A DNA stretch of 64,000 nt. It comes from NORP233 sp050186825. GTDB lineage: Bacteria > Planctomycetota > J058. Location of the stretch: assembly GCA_050186825.1 (NCBI GenBank), contig JBFWYD010000008.1, positions 62,001 through 126,000 on the forward strand. The letters are read 5' to 3'. A program made the position numbers and the translations under genes. The notes under the pieces were generated by a model. The model worked only from the letters and a program-made list of their open reading frames with translations, did not search any database and was not told the origin of the DNA. Each line of letters opens with the position of its first letter. Within the stretch, counting starts at the first letter, position 1. This document shows positions 41,387 through 51,400 of this stretch, piece by piece.

Positions 41387-42801
41387 GCGACGGACCCCGC
41401 GAGGCCTGCGGGCTCTACGGCCTCTACGGCGACCCGGACGCGGCCGCCAAGACCTACTACGGCCTGTTCGCGCTCCAGCACCGCGGACAGGAGAGCGCTG
41501 GGATCGCCAGCACCGATGGCGAGCGCGTCCGCCGGCACCGCGGGATGGGGACCTTGACCAAGGTCTTCCAGGACTCGGGTGAGCTGGAGCGGCTGCGCAA
41601 CCCCTGCGCGATCGGGCACGTCCGCTACTCGACCACGGGCGCCAGCCAGCTGCAGAACGCGCAGCCCCTGGCGGCCAACACGCAGCACGGGACCTTCGTG
41701 GTCGCCCACAACGGCAACCTCACCAACGGGGCCGCGCTGCGGCGCGCCTTCGAGGAGCAGGGCTCGATCTTCCAGACGACGGCGGACAGCGAGGTCGTGC
41801 TCCACCTGCTCGCGCAGGCCGACGGGCCGGCCGGGCTGCTCGAGCGCGTGGTGCGGGCCTGTCGCCAGCTCGAGGGCGCCTTCTCGCTCCTGATCCTCAC
41901 CCCCGGCGCGCTGTTCGCCGTGCGCGACCCCCACGGCTTCCGCCCGCTCTGGCAGGGCCGCACGCCCGAGGGGGGGGTGGCCTTCGCGTCCGAGACGCCG
42001 GCCTTCGACCTGACCCACGTGCGCCACGAGCACGAGCTCGAGCCGGGCACCGTGACCGCGGTCGACGCGAGCGGGGTGCGCACGGTGCGCTACGCCGAGG
42101 CCCGCCCTGCGCACTGCGTGTTCGAGCACGTCTACTTCGCCCGGCCCGACGGCGCGCTCTTCGGCGACCCGGTGTGGCGGGTGCGCAAGGCGCTCGGGCG
42201 CCAGCTCGCGGCCGAGCACCCGGCCGACGCCGACGTGGTCGTGGCGATCCCCGACTCGGGCAACGCCGCCGCCATGGGCTACAGCGAGGCGAGCGGGATC
42301 CAGCTCGAGCAGGGCTTCATCCGCAACCACTACGTGGGGCGGACCTTCATCCAGCCCGACCAGGCGGACCGCAGCCTGCACGCAGACCTCAAGCTCAACG
42401 TGGTCCGCTGGGCGGTCGAGGGCAAGCGCGTGGTCGTGATCGACGACTCCGTCGTGCGCGGGACCACGGCCCGCCGCCGCTGCGCCTACCTGCGCGAGGC
42501 CGGGGCCAAGGAGGTGCACCTGCGCATCTCCTGCCCGCCGATCCGGAACCCTTGCTTCTACGGGGTGGACTTCCAGTCCAAGGGCGAGCTGCTCGCGTCG
42601 CAGAAGAGCACGGCCCAGATCCGCGAGCTGCTGGGGGTGGACTCGATCGGCTACCTCTCGACGGAGGGGATGCTCTCGGTGCTCTGCCGCCCGGCGAGCG
42701 ACTACTGCACGGCCTGCTGGAGCGGGGACTACCCCGTGCCGATCCCCGCGGGGATGAGCAAGAAGAGCTGCGGGGAGATGCTGCCGGTCGTGGAGGGCTG
42801 A
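41383..42801 (+). CDS. purF: Amidophosphoribosyltransferase
   Basis: This 472-residue enzyme converts PRPP and glutamine to 5-phosphoribosylamine, the first committed step of purine synthesis. An eight-residue propeptide precedes the N-terminal nucleophile Cys9 (REACGLYGLYG). LFALQHRGQESAGI follows in the Ntn glutaminase domain. The PRPP-binding loop is VVVIDDSVVRGTT (about 350-362). Cysteines in CVFEHVYFARPDG, CPPIRNPCFYGVD and DYCTACWSGDYP match the 4Fe-4S type of Bacillus PurF. The start overlaps the previous stop, and a repeat region follows. Confidence 0.95.
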   Translation: MSDGPREACGLYGLYGDPDAAAKTYYGLFALQHRGQESAGIASTDGERVRRHRGMGTLTKVFQDSGELERLRNPCAIGHVRYSTTGASQLQNAQPLAANTQHGTFVVAHNGNLTNGAALRRAFEEQGSIFQTTADSEVVLHLLAQADGPAGLLERVVRACRQLEGAFSLLILTPGALFAVRDPHGFRPLWQGRTPEGGVAFASETPAFDLTHVRHEHELEPGTVTAVDASGVRTVRYAEARPAHCVFEHVYFARPDGALFGDPVWRVRKALGRQLAAEHPADADVVVAIPDSGNAAAMGYSEASGIQLEQGFIRNHYVGRTFIQPDQADRSLHADLKLNVVRWAVEGKRVVVIDDSVVRGTTARRRCAYLREAGAKEVHLRISCPPIRNPCFYGVDFQSKGELLASQKSTAQIRELLGVDSIGYLSTEGMLSVLCRPASDYCTACWSGDYPVPIPAGMSKKSCGEMLPVVEG

Positions 42802-43157
42802 GTTTGGTGCGGGCACGGGCACGGGAGGCCGTTGCGAAAGTGGTCGCGCAGCCTGCGGAGGAGCGAGCGACCCGTGCCCGTGGCACTCGCCTCAGGAGCA
42901 ACACGGAACAGCAACGGCAACCGGGAACAGGGAATGGACGCGCGGGGACCGATTCCCAGTCGCCATTGCTGTTGGTGTTCCGTGTTTCTGCCTCCCGACG
43001 ACCCCAGTCGATCGTGAGCTTCGCAACGGCCTCCCGGGCACGGGCGCGAGGTTCCTTGCTCCTCCGGACGCTGCGCGATCCGATTGCGCGAACGCGAGGG
43101 CTCGGAGCTCGCTCGAGCTCTGCTCCGCGTCGCCTTCGTCCGGCCGGGGCCTGACGA
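42802..43157. repeat. Repeat region with nested inverted repeats, left of RING gene
   Basis: GGGCACGGGCACGGG hexamers are followed by an outer inverted repeat, perfect over 17 bases (42822-42838, CGGGAGGCCGTTGCGAA, against 43020-43036). An inner core at 42900-43004 begins AACACGGAACAGCAAC and ends GTTCCGTGTTTCTG. The core is itself palindromic and is repeated in the same orientation at 44880-44981. This fills the 356-base gap after purF. No ORF of its own is credible. Confidence 0.8.
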
Positions 43158-44813
43158 GTGGGTGAGCCGCGGCCGCGGTTGCTCGTGGTCCTCGCTGGCC
43201 CCGGAGCGGCGCGGGCGGGGGTGGAGCTCGTGGCGCAGCGGCGGGCCGGCCGGGAGCTGGAGCTCGTGCTCCTGGCCGCGGACCCCGAGGGGCTGGCGCG
43301 GGAGCTGGGGGCGAGCGCGCCCGTGCTGGGCGAGGCGGGCGCCCTGGGGCGAGCGCTGGCCGGCGCGGCGGAGGGAGACGCGCGCGGGTGGGTGGCCATC
43401 GCGAGCGACGGGCCGCGGGCGGCGGCCGCGGCGCTCCTGGCCGCCGGGCGCGCGGACGGCGCGCTGCTCGTGGGGGAGGGGCTGCCCGCGCCGCGGCTGC
43501 GGCTGCGCGAGGGCGCGCGCGTGCTCGAGCTGGGGCCGGCGGCGGCGCGCGCGGCGGAGGGCTGCGCGCGCGGGCTGGGAGAGGCGGGCGCGCTGCTCGA
43601 GCTGTGCGGGGTGCGCCGGCCGCGGGTGGTCGTGCTCGCGGCGCCGGGCGGCGCAGCGGAGGGACTCGAGGAGGCCGTGCGGCGGGCGCGCGCGGCGGGG
43701 CTGGACGCGGTGGGACCCCTCGGGCCGCGCGCCGCGGCGGCTGCGCGCGGCGAGGCCTGGGTCACCTGGAACGAGGACCAGGCCGAGCTCGTGCTCGGGC
43801 TCCTGGGGAGCGGCCCCGAGCTGGCCCTCGACCTGGCGGGGCGCTGGGCGAGCGTCGCGGGCGACGAGCCACGCGCGCTCGAGCACGCCGCCCGGCGCCT
43901 GGGGGCGCTGGCCGCCGCGCGCGGCGGGCTCGCCGTCGAGCGCGACCCGGCGCCGCCCGTGGTCAGCGTCCAGGCTCGCCCGCCCGCGCCCGCGCGCGGG
44001 CGCTGCCCCTACTGCCACCGCCGGCTGAGCGAGTCCCCCGACGGGCGCCACGGCCCGCCCGGGCCGCCGATCGTGTGCGCCACCTGCGGCACCGGGCACC
44101 ACCGCGACTGCCTGAGCGAGCACGGCCGCTGCACCGTGCTCGGCTGCACCAGCGCGCGCTTCACCCGGCTCGGGCTGCGGGTCCCCGTCGAGGCGCTCGG
44201 CCCCGAGGACGCGCGCGAGTGGCCCTTCGCCGCGCTCCCGGGCGACGCGGCCAGCGGCCCGCGCTGGCTGCGGGTCGAGGCGCCCCTCGACGACGCTGCG
44301 GCCCGCGTGGGGGCGCTCCGCCTCGAGCTCGAGCTGCCCCAGTCAAGCGCGCAGCCCAGCGCGCAGCCCAGCGCGCAGCCCAGCGTGCAGCCCAGCGCGC
44401 AGCCCAGCGCGCGGCGCGGGGAGCGCGTGGAGGGCAACGTGCTCGTCGCCGCGCCGCGCCCCTTCCGCATCTCGGGCAGCACCCTCGCGCTGCGCGCCAC
44501 GCTGACCACGCGCCCCCTCGAGGGCAAGCGCGCGCCGCGCGTCCAGACGATCCTGGCCCGCGAGGCCTGCTTCGTCGGCGAGCCCCCGAGCGCGCTGGGG
44601 CGCCTGACCCTCAACGTCGCCAACCTGCTCGGCAACGAGCGCGGCGTGCTCGTCCCCGCCGGGCTGCGCCGCTACCCCTTCAGCTTCGAGCTGCCCCTCG
44701 ACCACCCGCGCACCCTGCGCAACCGCCAGGGAAGCGAGGAGGAGGAGGTCCGCACCTGGCTCGAGGTCGAGCTCGGCGGCCAGCGCGCCGAGCTCGACCT
44801 GGTGGTCCAGTAG
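43158..44813 (+). CDS. RING-finger protein with alpha/beta N-terminus and arrestin-like C-terminus
   Basis: This 551-residue protein starts at a GTG. Residues 1-240 alternate beta strands and helices (LLVVLAGPGAARAGVELVAQ, RADGALLVGEG) and faintly resemble PlsX/phosphotransacetylase folds. Residues 283-330 form a cross-brace zinc domain: C283-x2-C286-x20-C307-x2-C310-x3-H314-x3-C318-x6-C325-x4-C330. This matches the prokaryotic RING family 1. A SAQP tetrapeptide array (396-418) leads to a beta-sandwich (about 422-551: RVEGNVLVAAPRPFRISG, YPFSFELPLDHP, TWLEVELGG) that looks like an arrestin or Spo0M fold. It is flanked on both sides by direct repeats. Function unknown; an adaptor or ubiquitin-like modification role is conceivable. 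Confidence 0.7.
   Translation: MGEPRPRLLVVLAGPGAARAGVELVAQRRAGRELELVLLAADPEGLARELGASAPVLGEAGALGRALAGAAEGDARGWVAIASDGPRAAAAALLAAGRADGALLVGEGLPAPRLRLREGARVLELGPAAARAAEGCARGLGEAGALLELCGVRRPRVVVLAAPGGAAEGLEEAVRRARAAGLDAVGPLGPRAAAAARGEAWVTWNEDQAELVLGLLGSGPELALDLAGRWASVAGDEPRALEHAARRLGALAAARGGLAVERDPAPPVVSVQARPPAPARGRCPYCHRRLSESPDGRHGPPGPPIVCATCGTGHHRDCLSEHGRCTVLGCTSARFTRLGLRVPVEALGPEDAREWPFAALPGDAASGPRWLRVEAPLDDAAARVGALRLELELPQSSAQPSAQPSAQPSVQPSAQPSARRGERVEGNVLVAAPRPFRISGSTLALRATLTTRPLEGKRAPRVQTILAREACFVGEPPSALGRLTLNVANLLGNERGVLVPAGLRRYPFSFELPLDHPRTLRNRQGSEEEEVRTWLEVELGGQRAELDLVVQ
44344..44412 (+). repeat. 12-bp tandem repeat inside RING gene
   Basis: Five to six copies of CAGCCCAGCGCG encode the (SAQP)n linker between the zinc domain and the C-terminal sandwich. 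One copy has T for C (Val for Ala). Confidence 0.85.
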
Positions 44814-44820
44814 CGCGCCG

Positions 44821-45013
44821 CAGCGTCAACCGCTCGATTGGCTGCCAGCGGCTGCCGTGATCGTGCTCGTGCTCCAAGGAACACGGAACAGCAACAGCAA
44901 CCGGAAACAGGAATGGAGGCATGGGGACCATTCCCTGTTGCCATTGCTGTTCCTATTCCGTGTCTCTGGCTACCGACGACCGCTGCGCCCTCACGGGCAC
45001 GGGCACGGGCACG
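44821..45013 (+). repeat. Repeat element right of RING gene
   Basis: The left block CAGCGTCAACCGCT-CGATTGG (44821-44841) and the CGTGCTCGTGCTCC hexamers match, inverted, the repeat at 19544-19592. The palindromic core at 44880-44981 (AACACGGAACAGCAAC ... ATTCCGTGTCTCTGG) matches 42900-43004 in direct orientation. A GGGCAC hexamer array (44994-45012) ends the element. Confidence 0.8.
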
Positions 45014-45032
45014 AATCAGCCGGGCAGCGCCG

Positions 45033-45251
45033 TCAGTCGTCGCCGACCACCGAGACCCGCTTGCGGCGCTTGGTGTCGAGCTCGCGGACCTCGACGTGCG
45101 ACTCGTGCCCCTCGCTGGGCTCGGGCTCCTGCCAGCCCTCCTCGGCCTCGGGGTCGCTCGGGGTCGAGCGGCTGGCCGGGTAGAGCACGACGCAGGTCAC
45201 GAGTCCCACGAAGAGCAGGAAGAACGCCACTACACCGATCACGCTTCCCAT
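45033..45251 (-). CDS. Small single-span membrane protein
   Basis: The ATG at 45251 follows AGGAGG, and the frame codes 72 residues. One membrane helix is at 3-24 (SVIGVVAFFLLFVGLVTCVV), followed by an acidic cytosolic or periplasmic tail (DPEAEEGWQEPEPSEG) and a basic end (DTKRRKRVSV). No family is recognised. The upstream continuation of the frame is Arg/Pro-rich and was not used. Confidence 0.65.
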   Translation of the reverse strand: MGSVIGVVAFFLLFVGLVTCVVLYPASRSTPSDPEAEEGWQEPEPSEGHESHVEVRELDTKRRKRVSVVGDD

Positions 45252-45423
45252 GTCGCGCCTCCTCGCGCGGGATGGGGCAAAGGCCGCGCCGCGCGCCGCG
45301 GCGGCCGGCGAGGACTTGCGCGCAGGCGCGGGACGGCCGCGTCCCGCGCGGGTCGCGCGCGTCCCCTGACGCGGCCCCGCCCGGCCCGCGCGCCGGTAGG
45401 CTCTCGCGCGCCAAGGAGGCCCC

Positions 45424-48400
45424 ATGGAGCTCGAGCGACACTTCGGCCTGACCGACGACCGCGAGGCCTTCCTCGCCGACCTGGCCCCGGGCAGCGACGA
45501 CCGCTCCTACTACCGCTGCCTGCACCTCCTCCACGAGGGGCGCCGCGAGGAGCTCCAGGACGAGCTCGCGCGCTGGAAGCAGCGCGAGCCCTGGGGCGCG
45601 CCGCGCCGCGAGGAGATCGAGGATCGGCTGGCCCTGCTCGACTACCCGGCCCAGCCGGCCGGCGAGCGCCTGCGCCAGCGCCTCGGGCTGGGCTTCACCC
45701 ACGAGCGCGAGCTCGAGCCCGACGAGCTGCGCTACCCGAGCGCGCTCGAGCCGCGCACCACCGAGCAGCTCGCGCAGGAGGCCGGGCGCTACCGCGAGCA
45801 GGACCTCGAGCGCTTCACCGCGCTCGGGATCGAGCGCCTGGCGCGCCAGGGCGAGCCCTCGTCCGCCCTGCGCGACGCGCTGCTCGCGCGCCTGCCCCTG
45901 CCCGACCACGAGGCCTTGCCGCAGTGGATCGCGGCCTACCTGCGCGAGCACGACCGGACCTTCAGCAGCGCGCCGGCGATCGCGCAGCGCCTGACCCTGG
46001 CCCAGCTCGACGCGCTGGCCGCGCTGCACCCGGCCGCGCTCCAGGACGGCGCCTTCGTGGGCGCCTACCTGCGCCGGCTGGCCCCCCCCGCCCACGAGGA
46101 CCTCGAGGAGCCCGCCGTGCGCGGGCCCTACCTCGAGCGGCTGCGCGCCTTCGCGGGGCGGCTGGGCCCCGCCTTCCAGACCCTGCGCCTCGAGGTGCTG
46201 CACCACCTCCTGGCGCACCAGCAGCGCGCGGGTCGGGTCGACCCGGCCCTGCTGCGCGAGTACCTCGAGCTGCCGCGCCATGCGTCCTGGGTCTCGCCCG
46301 ACTACCTGCGCCGCGACGAGGTGCGCCGCCGCGCGATCTCCCTCGGCAGCCGCCACGAGACCCGGCTCGAGACCGTCTACGACGACGAGCCGCTGGTGCG
46401 CGAGCTGCTCGAGGAGGCCCTGCGCGACGCGCCCGACGCGCAGGCCTACGCGCCCTTCGTCGAGCAGGGCTACCTGCGCGAGCGGCTGGTCACGGCCAAG
46501 CTCCTGGCTGGGGTGGGCGACCCGGAGGAGTGGGCCCGCAAGCTGGGCGACGCGGCCCTGCTCGAGCGGCTGCGCGAGCGGGTCGAGCTGCGCTTCCCGC
46601 CCACGCGCCGCGAGCGCTTCGGGCGCGACGAGGAGGTCGCGCTCGAGCTGTGGGTAAAGAACGTGCGCGAGCTCACGATCAAGGTGTTCCGGGTCAACGT
46701 CGAGAGCGTGTTCGGCGCCACCGGCCGCGCGCCCGGGATCGACATCGACCTCGACGGCCTGGTCCCGAGCGAGGAGCGCAGCGAGCGGCTCACCGAGCCC
46801 GCCCTGCGCCGCGCGCGCCGCGAGTTCCGCTTCCCCGCGCTGCGCGAGCCCGGGGTCTACGTGATCGACTTCCTGGGCGGCGGCCGCAACAGCCGGGCGC
46901 TGGTGGTCAAGGGCGGGCTGCGCCTGGTCGAGCGCCCCGCCGCGGCCGGGCAGGTCGTGCGCGTGGTCGACGAGGAGGGCCGCGCCCGCCCCGCGGCCAC
47001 GCTGGTCCTGGGCGGGCGCGAGTACCGCCCCGACGACGAGGGCCGGCTCGTGCTCCCCTACACCCGCGCGCCCGGGCAGGTGCGCGTGCTCGTGCGCGAC
47101 GGCGCGCACGCTGCGGTGGCGGAGCTCGTGCACCGCGCCCAGCGCTGCGAGCTCTCGGCCGGGCTGCACATCCCTCGCGAGCAGCTCGTGGCCGGCGAGG
47201 AGGCAACGGTCCTGGTCCGGGCCGCGCTGTCGATCCACGGCGCGCCCGCCGACCTCTCCCAGCTCGAGGACGTCTCGCTGCGCGTCGCCTCGCGCGACCT
47301 GCGCGGGGTCGAGAGCGCGCGCGACGTGCCGCTCCGCCTCGACGTCTCGGACGAGACGCGCCACAGCTTCCGCGTGCCGCCGGGGGCGCAGGCCCTCGAG
47401 CTCGCGCTGAGCGCCACCCTCCCCCGCGCCGTGCGCGGCGAGGAGCAGCGCTTCCGGGTCGAGCGCAGCTACCGGCTGAACGAGGTCGACCAGGGTCCCT
47501 ACACCCGCGCGCTCTACCTGGCCGAGACGGCCGCCGGCCACCGGCTCGAGGTCCGCGGCAAGAACGGCGAGCCCCTCCCGCGTCGCACGGTGTCCCTGCG
47601 CCTCCAGCCGCGCGAGCTGGACGTGACCCGCGACGTGGTCCTCCAGACCGACGCCGAGGGCGCGGTCGCGCTCGGCGACCTGCGCCAGTACTCGTGGCTC
47701 GAGGCCGAGCTCCCGGGGCAGCAGGAGCGGCGCTTCGAGCTCCCGGGCGAGCGCGCCCGGCTGGCCGGGCGGATCCACGCCCGCGCCGGCGAGGAGCTGG
47801 CGCTCCCTTGCCCGGGCGCGGCCGGCCCGGCCGACCGGCGCGACTTCGCGCTGTTCGAGCTCACGGGCGACGTCTACTACGCCTGTCGCTTCGCGCACCT
47901 CCGGCGCGGCCCTGGGCTCCTGCTCGTGGCCGGGCTCCCGGCCGGTTCCTACGAGCTGCACCTCAAGCGCGAGGGGCGGGTCGTGCGCCTCGAGATCGGC
48001 GAGGGCCACGCGGTCGACCGCTGGCTCGCCGGCCCGCGCCGCCTGCTCGAGCTGCGCAACCAGCGCCCCCTGGCCGCGGCGCCCCTGGCGCTCGAGGGCG
48101 AAGACCTGGTGATCCGCCTCTCGGGCGTGACCCCGCGCACGCGAGTCCACGTGCTCGGCAGCCGCTGGCTCCCCGACCACGACGCCTTCGCCGAGCTGGG
48201 CGCGGTGCCCCTGCCCGAGCCGCGCGCGGCCACGGTCGCCACGCCGCCCTCGCGCTACCAGGCCGAGCGCCAGCTCCCCGAGGAGGTGCGCTACGTGCTC
48301 GAGCGCGCCTCGCGCCCGGCCTTCCCCGGCAACCTGCTCGAGCGGCCGAGCCTGCTCCTGAACCCCTGGGCCATGCGCGACACGAGCACGGCCACCGACG

Positions 48401-51400
48401 ACGCGCGCGGCGGCGATGCCTTCGGCGCGCGCTCGGAGGCCGCCGCCTGCTTCGACGAGGCGCCCTGCGCCGAGGCCGAGCCCTGCGAGGCGGCGGGCGA
48501 GGGGGCGAGCTTCGCCACCTGCGACTTCCTCCCTGGCCCGGCCCCGCTGCTGGCGGGCCTGCGCCCCGACGCGGACGGCGTGGTGCGCGTCCCGCTGGCG
48601 CGCCTCGCCGGCGCGCAGCTCGTGACCGTGCTCGCGCTCGACCCCCAGAACGCGGTCGAGCTGCGCCTGGCGCTCCCGCCCGCGCCCCTGGCCCCGCGCG
48701 ACCGGCGCCTGTTCCTGGGCCTCGACCCGGGCGAGCGCTTCACCCAGCAGCGCGCGGCCAAGGCGCTCCTCCCCGGCGAGGAGCTGGTGGTCGAGGATCT
48801 GGCCGCGACGCGCCTGGCCCGCTACGACTCGCTGGCTCGCGTCCACGCGCTGTTCCAGACCCTCAACCCCAGCCCCGCGCTCCAGACCTTCGCCTTCCTG
48901 GTCAAGTGGCCCGAGCTCGCGCCCGAGGAGCAGGAGCGGCTCTACTCGGAGCACGCCTGCCACGAGCTGCACCTCTTCCTGCAGCGCAAGGACCCGGCCT
49001 TCTTCGCGCGGGTGATCCGGCCCTACCTGGCGCACAAGCGCGACAAGACCTTCGTGGACCGCTACCTGCTCGGCGAGGACCTGACGGCCTTCGCGCGCCC
49101 CTGGGCCTACGGGCGCCTGAACGCCTGCGAGCGCGTGCTCCTGGCCGAGCGCCTGCGCGCCGACGGCGACGCGATCGTGCGCGAGCTCGCGGACGAGGTC
49201 GCATTGATCCCCAAGGACCCCGACGGCGAGGCGCGCCTGTTCGACACCGCGCTCGCGGGTCAGTCGCTCGACGAGGACGACGAGCTGGGGATCGAGAAGC
49301 AGCGCGAGGAGGTCTCGCGGGCCCGGCGCGACGTGGCCAAGGAGCAGAGCAAGGCCAAGAAGCGGGCCGCGCGCCCCTCGCCCAAGGGGGGCAGGGGGGC
49401 CATGCCCTCGGCCCCGCCGCCGCCGCCCGCGCCGAGCGCCGGCGCGGGCGGGATGGCCTTCACGGCGATGCTGGACATGGAGGAGGCGGACGACGAGTGG
49501 GGCGCGGCCGAGCGGGAGTCGGCCGTCGCGCCGCCGCCCGAGCTCTACCGGCCCCAGGACAAGACCAAGGAGTGGGGCGAGAGCGACTACTACCGCCTGC
49601 GCCCCGACGAGGTCTCGCGCGAGCTGGTGCCGGCGAACCCCTTCTGGCGCGACTTCGCGGCCCACGGGGGCCAGGGCCCCTTCCTCTCGCCGCACGTGGC
49701 CTGGGCCGCGAGCAGCTTCGCCGAGCAGGCCCTGGCGCTGGCCGCGCTCGACCTGCCCTTCCGCGCCGAGGAGCCCGAGGTCGCCTTCGAGGGCGCGGGC
49801 ATGCGGCTCAGGGCGCGCAGCCCCCAGCTCGTCTTCCTCCAGGAGATCCGCCCCGCGGCCGCGGCCACCGACGCCCCGCCCGTGCTCGTGGGTCAGAAGC
49901 TGCTGCGCCACGACGAGCGCTCGCGCTACGAGGACGGCGAGGAGGTGGAGCTCGTGGTCGAGGGCGAGCTGCTGACGCAGGTCGTCTACGTGTGCCAGGT
50001 CGTGGTCAGCAACCCAGGCGGCCGGACCCTGGACCTCGACCTCCTGCTCCAGATCCCGCGCGGCTCGCTCCCGGTCGCGGGCGCGCAGCGGACCGAGAGC
50101 CGGCGCCTGCGCCTGGGCGGCTACGAGACCGAGTCGCTGGAGTACGCCTTCTACTTCCCCGAGGACGGCGAGTTCCTGCACTACCCGGTCCACGTGGCCC
50201 GCCACGAGCAGGTCCTGGCCCGGGCCGAGCCGCGCCCCTGCTCGGTGGTGGCCGAGGCCAGCGAGCGCGACACGAGCTCCTGGGGCTACCTGAGCCAGCG
50301 CGGCGGCGACGACGAGGTGCTGGCGCACCTCGGCGAGGCCAACCTGCGCCGGCTGGACCTCTCGCGCATCGCCTGGCGGATGCGCGCGCGCCCCTTCTAC
50401 GAGCAGGTGCTCGGCCTGCTCGCGCGCCGCCACGCCTACCACGACACGCTCTGGTCCTACGCCCTCTACCACCAGGACGCGCCGCGGACGGCCGAGTACC
50501 TCGAGCACCAGGAGGGCCTCCTGCGCGGCTCCGGCCTGGCGCTGGAGGGGCCGCTGCTCACGGTCGACCCGGTCGAGCGGGCCTGGTACCAGCACAAGGA
50601 GTACGCCCCGCTGGTCAACGCGCGCGCGCACCGCCTGGGCGACCGCTCGGGGATCCTCAACGACCGCTTCCGCGGCCAGTGGGAGGCCTTCTGCGAGCTC
50701 GCGCGCTACCGCCGCGCGCTCACGGCCCAGGACCGGCTGGCCCTCGTCTACTACCTGCTGCTCCAGGACCGCGTCCAGGACGCCCTGGCCCAGCTCGAGC
50801 GCGTCCCGCGCGAGGCGGTGGCCACCGGGCTCCAGCACGACTACCTCTCGGCCTACGCCGCGCTGTCGCGGGGCGAGCCGGCCGTGGCGCGCCGGCTGGC
50901 GGAGCCTCATCTCGACCACCCGGTGCCGCGCTGGCGCGCGCGCTTCCGCAACGTGCTCGCGCAGCTCGACGAGCTCGCGAGCGGGGCCGCCGGCGCCGCC
51001 GTGGACCCGGCGGACCGCGACCAGCGCCAGGCCGCGCAGGCCGCGCGCGACGCGTCGCTCCAGCTCGAGCCCGAGGGCCCGCGCCTGCGCCTGAGCGCGC
51101 ACGGCCTGGCCGCGGTGGAGCTCGCCTACTACCGGATGGACCTCGAGCTCCTGTTCTCGCTCCAGCCCTTCGGCTGGGAGGGCTCGGGCCGCTTCGCCTT
51201 CACCGCCCCGCACGCGCGCGAGCGGCTCGAGCTCGCGGGCGAGGCCGAGCGCCTGCTCGACCCGCCCGCCGCCCTGGCCGGCCAGAACCTGGTCGTCGAG
51301 GCCCGCGCCGAGGGCCTGCGCGAGGTGGCCGCCCTCTACGCGCATCGCCTCGCCCCGCGGGTGCTCGAGCGCTACGCCCAGGTCGAGGTCCGCGCCGCCG

